This document shows positions 49,029 to 57,452 of a DNA stretch of 64,000 nucleotides, piece by piece. Within the stretch, counting starts at the first letter, position 1, and every line of letters begins with the position of its first letter. Location of the stretch: positions 114,217 to 178,216 of the forward strand of contig LT599020.1 of NCBI GenBank assembly GCA_900079685.1. Reading direction: 5' to 3'. The position numbers and the translations under genes were made by a program. The notes below the pieces were generated by a model. It did no database searches. It was not told where the DNA came from and was given only the letters and a program-made list of their open reading frames with translations. The DNA comes from an uncultured delta proteobacterium (GTDB taxonomy: Bacteria; Desulfobacterota; Desulfovibrionia; Desulfovibrionales; Desulfovibrionaceae).

Positions 49029-50162
49029 GTGAACACTCCCGATCCCCATGCCCCCCTGCGCGTAGTGCAGGTCGTGAACGTGCGGTGGTTTAACGCCACC
49101 GCCTGGTACGGCCTGTTTCTTTCCACGCTGTTGCGCGATGCCGGTCACGAGGTGCGCGTCCTCGGCCTCGCCGGGACGGAATGCTTCGACCGGGCGCGGG
49201 ACATGGGGCTTGATCCCGAGCCGCTGGATTTGAACAGCGCTTTCGCGGCGGGCGCGGCATACCTGCGGTTGCGGCGCCTGGTGCGGGAATTCAGACCGCA
49301 TATCGTCAACTGCCACCGGGGCGAATCCTTTCTCCTCTGGGGGCTGCTCAAAAAATCCGGCGGTTTCCGCCTTGTGCGCACACGCGGCGACCAGCGGCCG
49401 CCCAAGGGCAATTTTCCGAACATCCTGCTCCACGCGAAGGCGGCGGACGCGGTTATCGCCACCAGTTCCGGCATTGCCGCCGGTTTGCGGGAGATTCTGC
49501 GCGTTCCGGAAAGCCGGGTGCACACGATTCTGGGCGGCGTGGATACCCGCCGCTTTTACCCGGATGCCCCGGGCCGCGCCGCCGTGCGCGAGGCTCTCGG
49601 CCTCTTGCCGGACCAGATCGCGATCGGGCTGGTGGGGCGGTTTGACGCGGTCAAGGGGCAGAAGGAATTGCTTTTCGCATACTCCCGGCTGCGGGCGATG
49701 CTGGGGGATGAGGCCCGGCGGCTGCGGCTGGTGCTGGCGGGTTTTCCCACCTCTTCCACGAGCGAGGAGGCCGTGCGCGGCTGGGCCGACGCGGCGGGCG
49801 TGGCGGAGAGCGTCATGTTCCCCGGCCGGTGCGGCGACGTGCGCGCGCTCATGAACGCGCTCGACCTGGGGGTTGTGGCGTCCCTCGGTTCCGAGACCAT
49901 CGCCCGCGTCGCCCTGGAGATAATGGCCTGCGGGGTGCCGCTCGTGGGCACGCGGGTAGGGGTGATGCCGGACCTGTTGCGGGATGACGCCCTCGTGCCG
50001 CCCGGCGACGCGGAGGCCACGGCCCGGGCGCTTTGCCGGTTCGTGACCGAGCCCGCTTTTGGGGAAGGCTTACGCGCGGCGCAGCATGAGCGCATGCGCG
50101 ACTTGGGGGAAAAGGACTTTCTGGAAAAAACCCTCGCCGTGTACCGGGGCGTGCTGGCGTAA
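49029..50162 (+). CDS. Family 4 glycosyltransferase
   Basis: The 377-residue protein has a GT-B fold: an N-terminal half (VVQVVNVRWFNATAWYGLFL, RPHIVNCHRGES) and a GT4 C-terminal half with IAIGLVGRFDAVKGQKELL, VMFPGRCGDVRALMNALD and SETIARVALEIMACGVPLVG (donor-binding Glu region). The GTG at 49029 follows GAGGCTTTT; an upstream in-frame ATG gives a non-family extension. It likely works in lipopolysaccharide or surface glycan assembly. Confidence 0.88.
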   Translation: MNTPDPHAPLRVVQVVNVRWFNATAWYGLFLSTLLRDAGHEVRVLGLAGTECFDRARDMGLDPEPLDLNSAFAAGAAYLRLRRLVREFRPHIVNCHRGESFLLWGLLKKSGGFRLVRTRGDQRPPKGNFPNILLHAKAADAVIATSSGIAAGLREILRVPESRVHTILGGVDTRRFYPDAPGRAAVREALGLLPDQIAIGLVGRFDAVKGQKELLFAYSRLRAMLGDEARRLRLVLAGFPTSSTSEEAVRGWADAAGVAESVMFPGRCGDVRALMNALDLGVVASLGSETIARVALEIMACGVPLVGTRVGVMPDLLRDDALVPPGDAEATARALCRFVTEPAFGEGLRAAQHERMRDLGEKDFLEKTLAVYRGVLA

Positions 50163-50191
50163 CCAGCGCACGGGGCGCTTCCCCGGCGGCC

Positions 50192-51883
50192 CTAAATCCC
50201 TAAATACAGATACCGTTTTATCTTCTGGGTCGGCGTTTTTTCAAACGGCTCCGGCTGCAGGACCGTCTTGTGGATGCGGATGAAGCTGGAAACCTTGGCG
50301 TTGGTGTCGTTCTTGATTTTTTCCAGGAGTTCCAACCCCTTTTTTCGGCGTTCCTCATCGGAAAGGCCCGCATGGAGTATATCCAGCTGCTCGGAATCCA
50401 GGTGGATGCGGGCCACGAGCTTGCCTTCGTTCTGGATGACGAGCGATTCGGCCACGTATTCCATCTGGTTGATGATGGCTTCCACTTCCTCGGGATAGAT
50501 GTTTTCGCCGCTGGGGCCGAGGATCAGGTTCTTGCGCCGCCCCTTGATGAAGACGTACCCGTCCTCATCAAGGCGGGCCAGGTCGCCAGTGCGCAGCCAG
50601 CCGTCTTCCGTGAACACCTCCGCCGTGTCCTGCGGCGACTTGTAATATTCCCGCATGACGTTGGGGCCGCGAACGAGCAGTTCTCCCTCGCCGTTCTCGT
50701 CCGGGGCGTCTATGCGCATGCTCACGCCGTCGATGGAGAAGCCGGAGGACATAAAGCGCGTGGTGTCCACCTCCGCTCCCGAGCAGAGGGGTGCGCATTC
50801 GGTAAGACCGTATCCCACGACATAGGGGAATTTGCCCTCGCGCAGAAAGCGCTCGACCACCGGGGCCAGCGGCGCGCCGCCGATTGCCATGATGCGGAGC
50901 TCGCCGCCGAAGAGGGCGTAGAGCCGTTTCCCCGCCATGCGGTGCAGGATTTTGCGGATAGCCGGGAATCTATAGAGCGTATGGCGGAGTTTGCTGGACG
51001 TCAGCTTCGGCAATATGGAGTTGCGGAAAATTTTTTCGATAATCAGGGGAACGGTCAGAATCGCCGTGGGCCGGACCTTTTCAAGCGCGGGCAGCAGCGC
51101 CCTGGCCGTCGGCGGCCTGTCCAGGTAATGGATGTGCGAGCCGTTCAGGACGGGCAGCACCAGCCCCAGCGTGCATTCGTAGGTATGGGGCAGCGGCAGC
51201 AGGGAGAGCAGCCTGTCGTTGGGGCCGAGGGTGAAAAAGTCGCGCACGTGCACGGCGTCGTAGACGATATTTTTGTGCGTGAGCACAACGCCTTTGGAAT
51301 ATCCCATGGTCCCGGAGGTGTAGATGATGACGGCCACGTCGTCCTCGCCCGGTTCACGGGGGGCCATCTGGGCCAGGCGCAGGGTCTGCCCTTTAAATTT
51401 GCGGTATTCCCTGAGGCTTGCCGTCTTGAGTTCCCGCAGCCTGTCGCGGGTGATGCCCTGTTCCATCACCTGAAACGTTTCCAGGTTGATGAAAATCGGG
51501 GCGGGGTCAAAGACGGCGTCCTCGATTTTGGGAAACATTTTCTCCGTGACGAAAACGGCTTTGGCGTCCGAGTGGCGGATAATGTACCGGATGGCTTCGG
51601 GGTGAAAGTCCGTGAGGATGGGCACCGCGACGGCGCCCATGGAGGTTATCGCGAAATACGCTATTCCCCAGTGCGGGCAGTTTTCCGCGAGGATAACCAC
51701 GGAGTCGCCGAAGCCGATCCCCTGTTCGGCCAGCAGGAGGACGATGGCTTCCGCCGACTCCCTGAATTCCTGGTAGGTCAGAGGCTCGCCGTCGACCCAG
51801 GAAAGGGCGGGGGCGTCGGGATATGTTTTGGCCGTGAGTTCCAGAACATGGCGGAGCGTCATGGCGGGTAAGTCATAAGACAT
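50192..51883 (-). CDS. AMP-forming long-chain acyl-CoA synthetase
   Basis: The 563-residue adenylate-forming enzyme activates a carboxylic acid with ATP and CoA. The phosphate loop YTSGTMGYSKG, the VVGYGLTECAP block, the GWLRTGDLARLDEDGYVFI hinge region and the C-terminal catalytic lysine (PTQKIKRYLYL) are all present, closest in style to long-chain fatty acyl-CoA synthetases. The ATG at 51883 follows GGGAGACAGCCTG. It lies 104 bases after the hydrogenase-like operon on the same strand and could be its last gene, though no functional link is known. Confidence 0.88.
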   Translation of the reverse strand: MSYDLPAMTLRHVLELTAKTYPDAPALSWVDGEPLTYQEFRESAEAIVLLLAEQGIGFGDSVVILAENCPHWGIAYFAITSMGAVAVPILTDFHPEAIRYIIRHSDAKAVFVTEKMFPKIEDAVFDPAPIFINLETFQVMEQGITRDRLRELKTASLREYRKFKGQTLRLAQMAPREPGEDDVAVIIYTSGTMGYSKGVVLTHKNIVYDAVHVRDFFTLGPNDRLLSLLPLPHTYECTLGLVLPVLNGSHIHYLDRPPTARALLPALEKVRPTAILTVPLIIEKIFRNSILPKLTSSKLRHTLYRFPAIRKILHRMAGKRLYALFGGELRIMAIGGAPLAPVVERFLREGKFPYVVGYGLTECAPLCSGAEVDTTRFMSSGFSIDGVSMRIDAPDENGEGELLVRGPNVMREYYKSPQDTAEVFTEDGWLRTGDLARLDEDGYVFIKGRRKNLILGPSGENIYPEEVEAIINQMEYVAESLVIQNEGKLVARIHLDSEQLDILHAGLSDEERRKKGLELLEKIKNDTNAKVSSFIRIHKTVLQPEPFEKTPTQKIKRYLYLGI

Positions 51884-51987
51884 CAGGCTGTCTCCCGGGA
51901 AGGAAAAAAGTAATGCCGCAGTGTAAAGAAAGCCCGCTTTCCGCGCAAGCAAAACCCGTGCGCGGCGCGGCCCGGCGGTTCAGTATC

Positions 51988-52764
51988 CTATTTTTTGTCC
52001 CTGCCCAAAAAGCGGAGCAGGCCGCCGAGAATGGTGTACGGGCTCGGCGGGCAGCCGGGGATGAAAAGGTCGACGTCCAGGTGCGGGGGAACGCCCGCGC
52101 CCTCCTGGTCCATGTCCCTGAAGAGCCCGCCGGAAATGGCGCAGGCCCCGACCGCGATGACAACCTTGGGGCCGGGCATGACGTCGTAACATTTATGCAA
52201 GGCCAGCTGCATGTTGCGGGGCACTGGGCCGGTGACGAGCACCGCGTCGGCGTGGCGGGGCGAGGCCACGAAATCAATGCCGAACCGGGCGAGGTCGAAC
52301 ACGACGGTCGTCAGCACGTTGCAATCCGCTTCGCAGGCGTTGCAGCCCGCAGCGGAAACTTCCCGGATCCGGAACGAGCGTTTGAAGAGTTTGCGGATGC
52401 TGTCCGGCGTCACGGGTTCATGATCCTCGCCGTTTTTTTCCCCGGGCCGCACGAGCAACTCTTCGCGGGAAAGACCGGCCAGCCTGTGCCCGCCGTCAAA
52501 CGTTATGAATCCCGGAGCCGCCTTTGCGCAGGCGCCGCAAAAAATGCACTGTCCCATGTCCAGGCAGGGGCCATCCGCATCCCGGAAAAAGGCTCCGGTG
52601 GGGCAGGCGTTGGCCGCCGCCGCCGCGAGGCCCTCCATGGCACCGGCGGGGACCTCGTGCAGCACGGGCCGCCCCCGGAAGCGGGCGGACAGGACCGGCT
52701 CCTTTGCCGGGTACGGCACGGTGCGGTATTTCTGGTGCAGGCGTTCTGTCAGGATTTTAAACAT
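51988..52764 (-). CDS. Hyf/Ehr-type small subunit fused to a ferredoxin domain
   Basis: The 258-residue protein combines an N-terminal ferredoxin-like part (Cys54 in NACPTG, then CIFCGAC, Cys73, 76, 79) with a NuoB/HyfI-type small subunit. The latter keeps the proximal 4Fe-4S ligands: C-x2-C (Cys141, 144), Cys208 (GACAISGG) and Cys238 (PGCPPSP). It thus replaces separate HyfH- and HyfI-like proteins. The order of the ferredoxin cysteines, CP before CxxCxxC, is unusual. The ATG at 52764 follows GAGGCCGCC, seven bases after the large-subunit stop. Confidence 0.85.
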   Translation of the reverse strand: MFKILTERLHQKYRTVPYPAKEPVLSARFRGRPVLHEVPAGAMEGLAAAAANACPTGAFFRDADGPCLDMGQCIFCGACAKAAPGFITFDGGHRLAGLSREELLVRPGEKNGEDHEPVTPDSIRKLFKRSFRIREVSAAGCNACEADCNVLTTVVFDLARFGIDFVASPRHADAVLVTGPVPRNMQLALHKCYDVMPGPKVVIAVGACAISGGLFRDMDQEGAGVPPHLDVDLFIPGCPPSPYTILGGLLRFLGRDKK

Positions 52765-52771
52765 GGCGGCC

Positions 52772-54316
52772 TCACAAATCATGCCCGCAATACGACAGGT
52801 TGAAACTTTTGTTGCAGAGGGGGAAGTCCGATATCTGCTGGTCGCGCAGGGCGAGCGCCAGCCCTATCCAGTTGTGGAAGGAAGGGTCCACGACGTTGTA
52901 GTGGAAAAACCGGCCGTCCTCGTCCGTCAGCGCGGCATGGCAGATTTCCCCGCGCCAGCCTTCAACCAGGGCCACGCCGCACGAAAGGGGGGCGAGCATG
53001 GTCTCGTGGGCCGGTTCCGTGGGGCTGAACGGGGCCGCCATGGTTTCTCCCGAGGGCAGATGTTCCAGCAGCCGGGCGGCGAACGCGGCGGATTCCGTGA
53101 CCTCGCGCATGCGGACCAGCGCCCGGGCCTGCACGTCGCCGGATTCTTCCGCGCACAGGCGCAAATCGTGACCGCGCATATGGGGCAGGGGGTGGGTGAC
53201 CCTGGCGTCGAGCCGGATGTTTGACGCGCGCGCCGCCACGCCGACCATGCCCATTGCGGCGGCGGTTTTTTCCGGCACGGTGCCGGTGCCCATCATTCTG
53301 GCCGTGACCGAGGTGGCGTTGAACATCAGGTCGGCGGCGCCCTTGACGTCGCGGTACGCCGCGCGGATGCGTTTCACGAGGTCTTCCACGATGGCGGGTT
53401 CGGCGTTGAAGGCCGATCCGCCGGGTCGCACCAGCCCTCTGCCGAACCGGTTGCCGCAGAGCGTGGCGGTCATGTTCAGAAAATCGCCCCGGATTCTGCC
53501 GCAATAGGAGGCCGTGGGGAGAAAGCCCACGTCGCCCGCCAGTGCGCCGAGGTCCCCGGTGTGGTTGGCGAGCCGTTCCAACTCAAGGGCGATGGCCCGC
53601 AGCATCTGCCCGCGCGGGGCCACGGCGCAGTCGGCGAGAGCCTCTATCACGCCGCAGGCCGCCCAGGTATGGCCGATGCTGGTATCCCCGGCAATGACTT
53701 CCATCAGCGGGAGGGTGTTTTTCGTAAGGCCGTTCACCAGGGCTTTTTCAATGCCCCGGTGGTGGTACCCCAGGGAGATTTCCAGGTGCATCACCACTTC
53801 GCCGTAGCATTGGAAGCGGAAATGCCCGCATTCGATGATGCCGGCATGGATGGGGCCGACGGCTACTTCATGCACTTCCTCGCCGCTGACGGTGAAAAAC
53901 GGCGCATCCCCGGCGCGCGGCCCTTCGGCATGGGGGAACCGCACGGGCTTCAGCCAGGGGTGGCCTTGGGGCACGATGCCGTATTTTTCGTGCAGTTCGC
54001 GCTCAAAAAGGTGCAGGGCGGGCAAAAGGGGCGTCAGGGAGGGGTAGGCGTGGGCGACCGCGCCGGAACTGATGCTCAACGTCGATTCGCTGTCCCGCGC
54101 GAGGATGGCGACGATTCTGGTCCGGCCCTTTGCCTCGGCTTCCGGGAGCCTCACGGGCGCTGGCAGGCCGGTTTCCGGCACGCCGAAAAAGGCGCAGACG
54201 CGCGCGCCGGACGCGCATTCCGCCAGAATCCAGTCGCAGAACTCCTGCCAGCCGAGATACGGGATGGCTTGCAGGGGAACCGCCTGGCCGTTCTGTATGG
54301 TGCAGTGCTTGGTCAT
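52772..54316 (-). CDS. Hyf-like (NuoCD-type) large subunit without NiFe ligands
   Basis: The 514-residue protein fuses a NuoC-like domain (ERELHEKYGIVPQGHPWLKP, about 106-123) to a NuoD/hydrogenase large-subunit domain (HLEISLGYHHRGIEK). In hydrogenases four cysteines in two CxxC motifs hold Ni and Fe. Here the first is AGDT (residues 209-212, in IAGDTSIGH) and the C-terminal DPCxxC is replaced by NLSYCG (506-511, in KSFNLSYCGHDL). Stray Cys501 and Cys510 do not form the motif. The protein therefore cannot bind a standard NiFe site, as in Ehr complexes. Start at 54316 behind AGGGCAGGGAA. Confidence 0.88.
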   Translation of the reverse strand: MTKHCTIQNGQAVPLQAIPYLGWQEFCDWILAECASGARVCAFFGVPETGLPAPVRLPEAEAKGRTRIVAILARDSESTLSISSGAVAHAYPSLTPLLPALHLFERELHEKYGIVPQGHPWLKPVRFPHAEGPRAGDAPFFTVSGEEVHEVAVGPIHAGIIECGHFRFQCYGEVVMHLEISLGYHHRGIEKALVNGLTKNTLPLMEVIAGDTSIGHTWAACGVIEALADCAVAPRGQMLRAIALELERLANHTGDLGALAGDVGFLPTASYCGRIRGDFLNMTATLCGNRFGRGLVRPGGSAFNAEPAIVEDLVKRIRAAYRDVKGAADLMFNATSVTARMMGTGTVPEKTAAAMGMVGVAARASNIRLDARVTHPLPHMRGHDLRLCAEESGDVQARALVRMREVTESAAFAARLLEHLPSGETMAAPFSPTEPAHETMLAPLSCGVALVEGWRGEICHAALTDEDGRFFHYNVVDPSFHNWIGLALALRDQQISDFPLCNKSFNLSYCGHDL

Positions 54317-54329
54317 TTCCCTGCCCTCG

Positions 54330-55832
54330 CTATAGCGGCAAAACGCCGCCCACAAGGGACGCCGCGTTCGCGATAAGGGTGTCGACCCACGCCGGCCGGT
54401 AAAGCCCGAGGAAGAGGCTGGCGGTCAGAAGGAAGGCCGGGGGCAGGAGCGTGGGGAACGATTCGCGCACCATGCCGGGGTGCGGGCCGTCCGTGGCCGT
54501 CGCCATGTCGCGCGGCGGCTGCCCCTGGATCATGTGCAGACAGGCGGTGGCCATGCCCACGAAAATGATGCCGAGGAAGAGAAGATACAGCAGCGCGACG
54601 GCGATATATCCTTCCTGCATGAGGCCGCGCAGCACCGTGAATTCGCTGGTGAACACGCCGAAGGGCGGCGTGCCCACGATGGCGAGAAAGGCTGCCGTCC
54701 ATAAGACGCCGGTGCCGGGCATGACCTTGATGAGGCCGGAGACGTCGTGGCAGGATTTCGTGTGATAAGCGGCCAGAATGTTGCCGGAAAGCAGGAACAG
54801 CGTGGCCTTGGTCAGGGAGTGGAACATGGTGTGCAGCATCCCGCCGCCGGCGGCCATGCCGCCGATGCCGCAGCCGAGAAGGATGATGCCCATGTGCTCC
54901 ACGCTGGAGTAGGCGAGCATGCGTTTGAAGTCGCCCTGGTTCACGATGAACATGGCGGCGAGGCCCATGGAGAGCAGGCCGAACACAATGAAAATGTCGC
55001 GCGAAAAATCCGCGAACCCGGCGGCAATGGCCAGTTGCTGCACGCGGAATATGCCGAGAAAGGCCCCGTTGAGGAGCGCTCCCGACAGCAGGCAGGAAAC
55101 CAGGGCCGGGGCTTCGCTGTGGGCGTCCGGCAGCCAGGTGTGCATGGGCGCGATGCCCATCTTGGTGCCGTAGCCGATGAAGATGAAGATGAACGCCGCC
55201 TTGAACCAGGGGGCGCTGATGCCCTGGGAGGTCTGCAGCATGGCCGTCATGGTCATGTCCACCAGGGGTTTGCCTTCCTGCTGCCAGGCCACGTCCAGGA
55301 GGAAGTTGCCCAGCAGCGCCAGCGCGATGCCCACGGAACAGATAATCAGGTATTTCCAGGTCGCTTCCAGCGACCGTTTGTGGCGGTGAAAATAGATGAG
55401 CGGCGCGGTGGCGAGGGTCGTGGCTTCAATGCCCACCCAGAGGACCCCCAGATGATGGGATATGGCCACAAGGCTGGTGGATGCGAGGAAAAGCAGCAAA
55501 CAGGCGGTAAACACGGCTTCCGGCGCGTTGGTGAATTGCAGGTGCCGCCGGTATTCCATGTGCGGGTGCTCGCCCTCGCGTTCAAAATAGCCCACGGCAT
55601 ACACCGACGCGGCAAGGAACAACAGGGACGTCAGGCCGAGGATGAGGCGCCCGGCCGCGTCGAGCGCGAGGATGTCCCGGAACGGCTCCGGCGCCGTTAT
55701 CCAGCACAGGGCGGAAAGGATGCAGTGGATGAGCGCCGTGCCGACCAGCAGGCAGCGTCTGGGCCAGTCGTCCGTGATGAAGAACGATATGCAGCCCGCC
55801 GCGAGGGGGAGAAGAAAAAGCGCGAAAAGCAT
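54330..55832 (-). CDS. HyfF-like proton-pumping membrane subunit
   Basis: The 500-residue protein is a NuoL/M/N-type antiporter-like subunit with about 14 membrane segments. It has the lysine- and histidine-bearing segment GTKMGIAPMHTWLPDAHSEA and LAYSSVEHMGIILLG, standard for this family. It is predicted to move protons as the complex turns over. GAGGGACTGAC precedes the ATG at 55832, one base after the hyfE-like stop. Confidence 0.9.
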   Translation of the reverse strand: MLFALFLLPLAAGCISFFITDDWPRRCLLVGTALIHCILSALCWITAPEPFRDILALDAAGRLILGLTSLLFLAASVYAVGYFEREGEHPHMEYRRHLQFTNAPEAVFTACLLLFLASTSLVAISHHLGVLWVGIEATTLATAPLIYFHRHKRSLEATWKYLIICSVGIALALLGNFLLDVAWQQEGKPLVDMTMTAMLQTSQGISAPWFKAAFIFIFIGYGTKMGIAPMHTWLPDAHSEAPALVSCLLSGALLNGAFLGIFRVQQLAIAAGFADFSRDIFIVFGLLSMGLAAMFIVNQGDFKRMLAYSSVEHMGIILLGCGIGGMAAGGGMLHTMFHSLTKATLFLLSGNILAAYHTKSCHDVSGLIKVMPGTGVLWTAAFLAIVGTPPFGVFTSEFTVLRGLMQEGYIAVALLYLLFLGIIFVGMATACLHMIQGQPPRDMATATDGPHPGMVRESFPTLLPPAFLLTASLFLGLYRPAWVDTLIANAASLVGGVLPL

Positions 55833-55833
55833 G

Positions 55834-56499
55834 TCAGTCCCTCAAGGATGCGATACGGTCCACATCGACGCTGTGAAAGGCTTCGTTCAGATGCCGGACG
55901 GCGATAATCATGACAAAGATGCCGACGAACACGTCGAGCAGGACGGAAAGTTCCAGCCAGGCGGCGTCCTGGCGGGCGAGCGGCACGCCCAGGAGATAGA
56001 TGCCGTTTTCCAGGACCAGGTAGCCCATGACCTGGGTGAGGATCTTCCGCCGGGTGACGATAACGAGGAGCCCGGCCAGAACCGTTGTGACGGCGGGCGC
56101 GAAAAAGGCCAGGAACAGCGGGTTCGCGGGAACAGGCAGCCGCACCGCCAGCCAGAGGGAAAAGGCGCAGCCCAGCGACCCGGCCAGCACGCTGCGGTTA
56201 TACCCGATATAGGGCGTCAGGGGCGGCGACTGCGGCAGGGTTGCGTGGCACCGCCGCAGCACATGGGGCAGGACAACGGCCTTTATCATCAGGAAAATGG
56301 CCGTCAGGGCCAGCAGGTGCCAGTCGAGCGGGGCGATATCCCCCAGCAGCGGCAAAAGGCCGAGAATAAGGCCTTGCAGGGCCAGCAGGCGGATGCACTG
56401 GATCTGCCGCTCGGTCGCCAGAAGGCCGAGGTCGATAATCAGAATGATGCCTAACGCTGCCTGGAGCGTGCGGGGGATATCCATTTCCAATAACGGCAT
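55834..56499 (-). CDS. HyfE-like membrane subunit
   Basis: The 221-residue membrane protein has about seven segments and matches HyfE, a fusion of NuoK-like and extra helices (ILTQVMGYLVLENGIYLLG is the NuoK-like block). ATG at 56499 follows GAGGTGCGT; a GTG six bases earlier overlaps the upstream stop. It is the small membrane partner of the HyfB/HyfF pumps. Confidence 0.85.
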   Translation of the reverse strand: MPLLEMDIPRTLQAALGIILIIDLGLLATERQIQCIRLLALQGLILGLLPLLGDIAPLDWHLLALTAIFLMIKAVVLPHVLRRCHATLPQSPPLTPYIGYNRSVLAGSLGCAFSLWLAVRLPVPANPLFLAFFAPAVTTVLAGLLVIVTRRKILTQVMGYLVLENGIYLLGVPLARQDAAWLELSVLLDVFVGIFVMIIAVRHLNEAFHSVDVDRIASLRD

Positions 56500-56506
56500 A
56501 CGCACC

Positions 56507-57448
56507 TCACCGCAGGCTGAAAAGGCAGGCGAGCGCCGTCAGGGCGCCGGCAAGGGTTAGCAGGGCGGGGATTTTGAGAAGTTTCAGCCGCGCCATGCTG
56601 GATTCCGCGATCCCCACCAGCACGGCGACCATGAAAATACCGAGCAGAGAGAAGACAAGGGCCACGAAGGGGCCGGTCAGGATATCCCCCAGGACGGGAA
56701 TCCCGGCGGCGAAGAGGGTTATGTCCGGCATGGCGGTCCCGGCGACCACCGCGCAGAAGAACCAGAGCTTCAGCGCCGAGGCGAACTCGATCAGGGCGAG
56801 GTCCACGCCGCCGTGATCCAGGATCATGACCTCGTGGATCATGGTCAGTTCAAGGTGGGTCGCGGGATCATCCACCGGGATGCGGCAGTTCTCGGTCAGA
56901 AGGACGATGAAAAAGGCCCCGCCGAGCAGGATGAGAACCGGCCAGTAGCGTTCCCAGCCCTCCGGCGTGAACGGCGCCAGCATGGCGGAGAGGGAAAATA
57001 TTTTGACGGTCATGCCCAGCGGGATAAAGGCCGCGAGCAGCACCGGCTCGGCCAGGGCGGAATAGACGGCCTCGCGGGATGCGCCCATGCCTTCGAAGGC
57101 GGAGCCGGTATCCAGCGCGGCGAGAATCATAGCGAACCGCCCCATGGCAAGAACGTAGGCCGCCAGGAAGAAGTCCCCGGTAAAAGACACCAGGGCGGGC
57201 GTGCCGCCCAGGGGCACGAAGAGCAGGGCCGTCAGCACCGCGCCGAGGTTGACGAGCGGGCCGATCCAGAAAATGGCGGAGGATGCAACGGGGTACACGA
57301 CGCTTTTTTGCAGCAGCTTGGCGAGGTCATAATACAGCTGCAGGTACGGGCGGCCGCGCCGCCCGGCAAATTTCGCCTTGACGCGGTTGATGACGCCGAG
57401 AAGGAGAGGGGCCAGCAGAATGCCCAGAAAGTAGTGCGCCGCGCTCAT
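56507..57448 (-). CDS. HyfC/NuoH-like membrane subunit
   Basis: The 313-residue membrane protein corresponds to NuoH/EchB/HyfC, the subunit joining the soluble electron-transfer arm to the pump modules. RRGRPYLQLYYDLAKLLQK, FEGMGASREAVYSALAEP, and the acidic ENCRIPVDDPATHLELTMIH are the typical NuoH blocks. It starts four bases after the HyfB-like stop. About eight membrane segments are present. Confidence 0.92.
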   Translation of the reverse strand: MSAAHYFLGILLAPLLLGVINRVKAKFAGRRGRPYLQLYYDLAKLLQKSVVYPVASSAIFWIGPLVNLGAVLTALLFVPLGGTPALVSFTGDFFLAAYVLAMGRFAMILAALDTGSAFEGMGASREAVYSALAEPVLLAAFIPLGMTVKIFSLSAMLAPFTPEGWERYWPVLILLGGAFFIVLLTENCRIPVDDPATHLELTMIHEVMILDHGGVDLALIEFASALKLWFFCAVVAGTAMPDITLFAAGIPVLGDILTGPFVALVFSLLGIFMVAVLVGIAESSMARLKLLKIPALLTLAGALTALACLFSLR

Positions 57449-57452
57449 GCCG

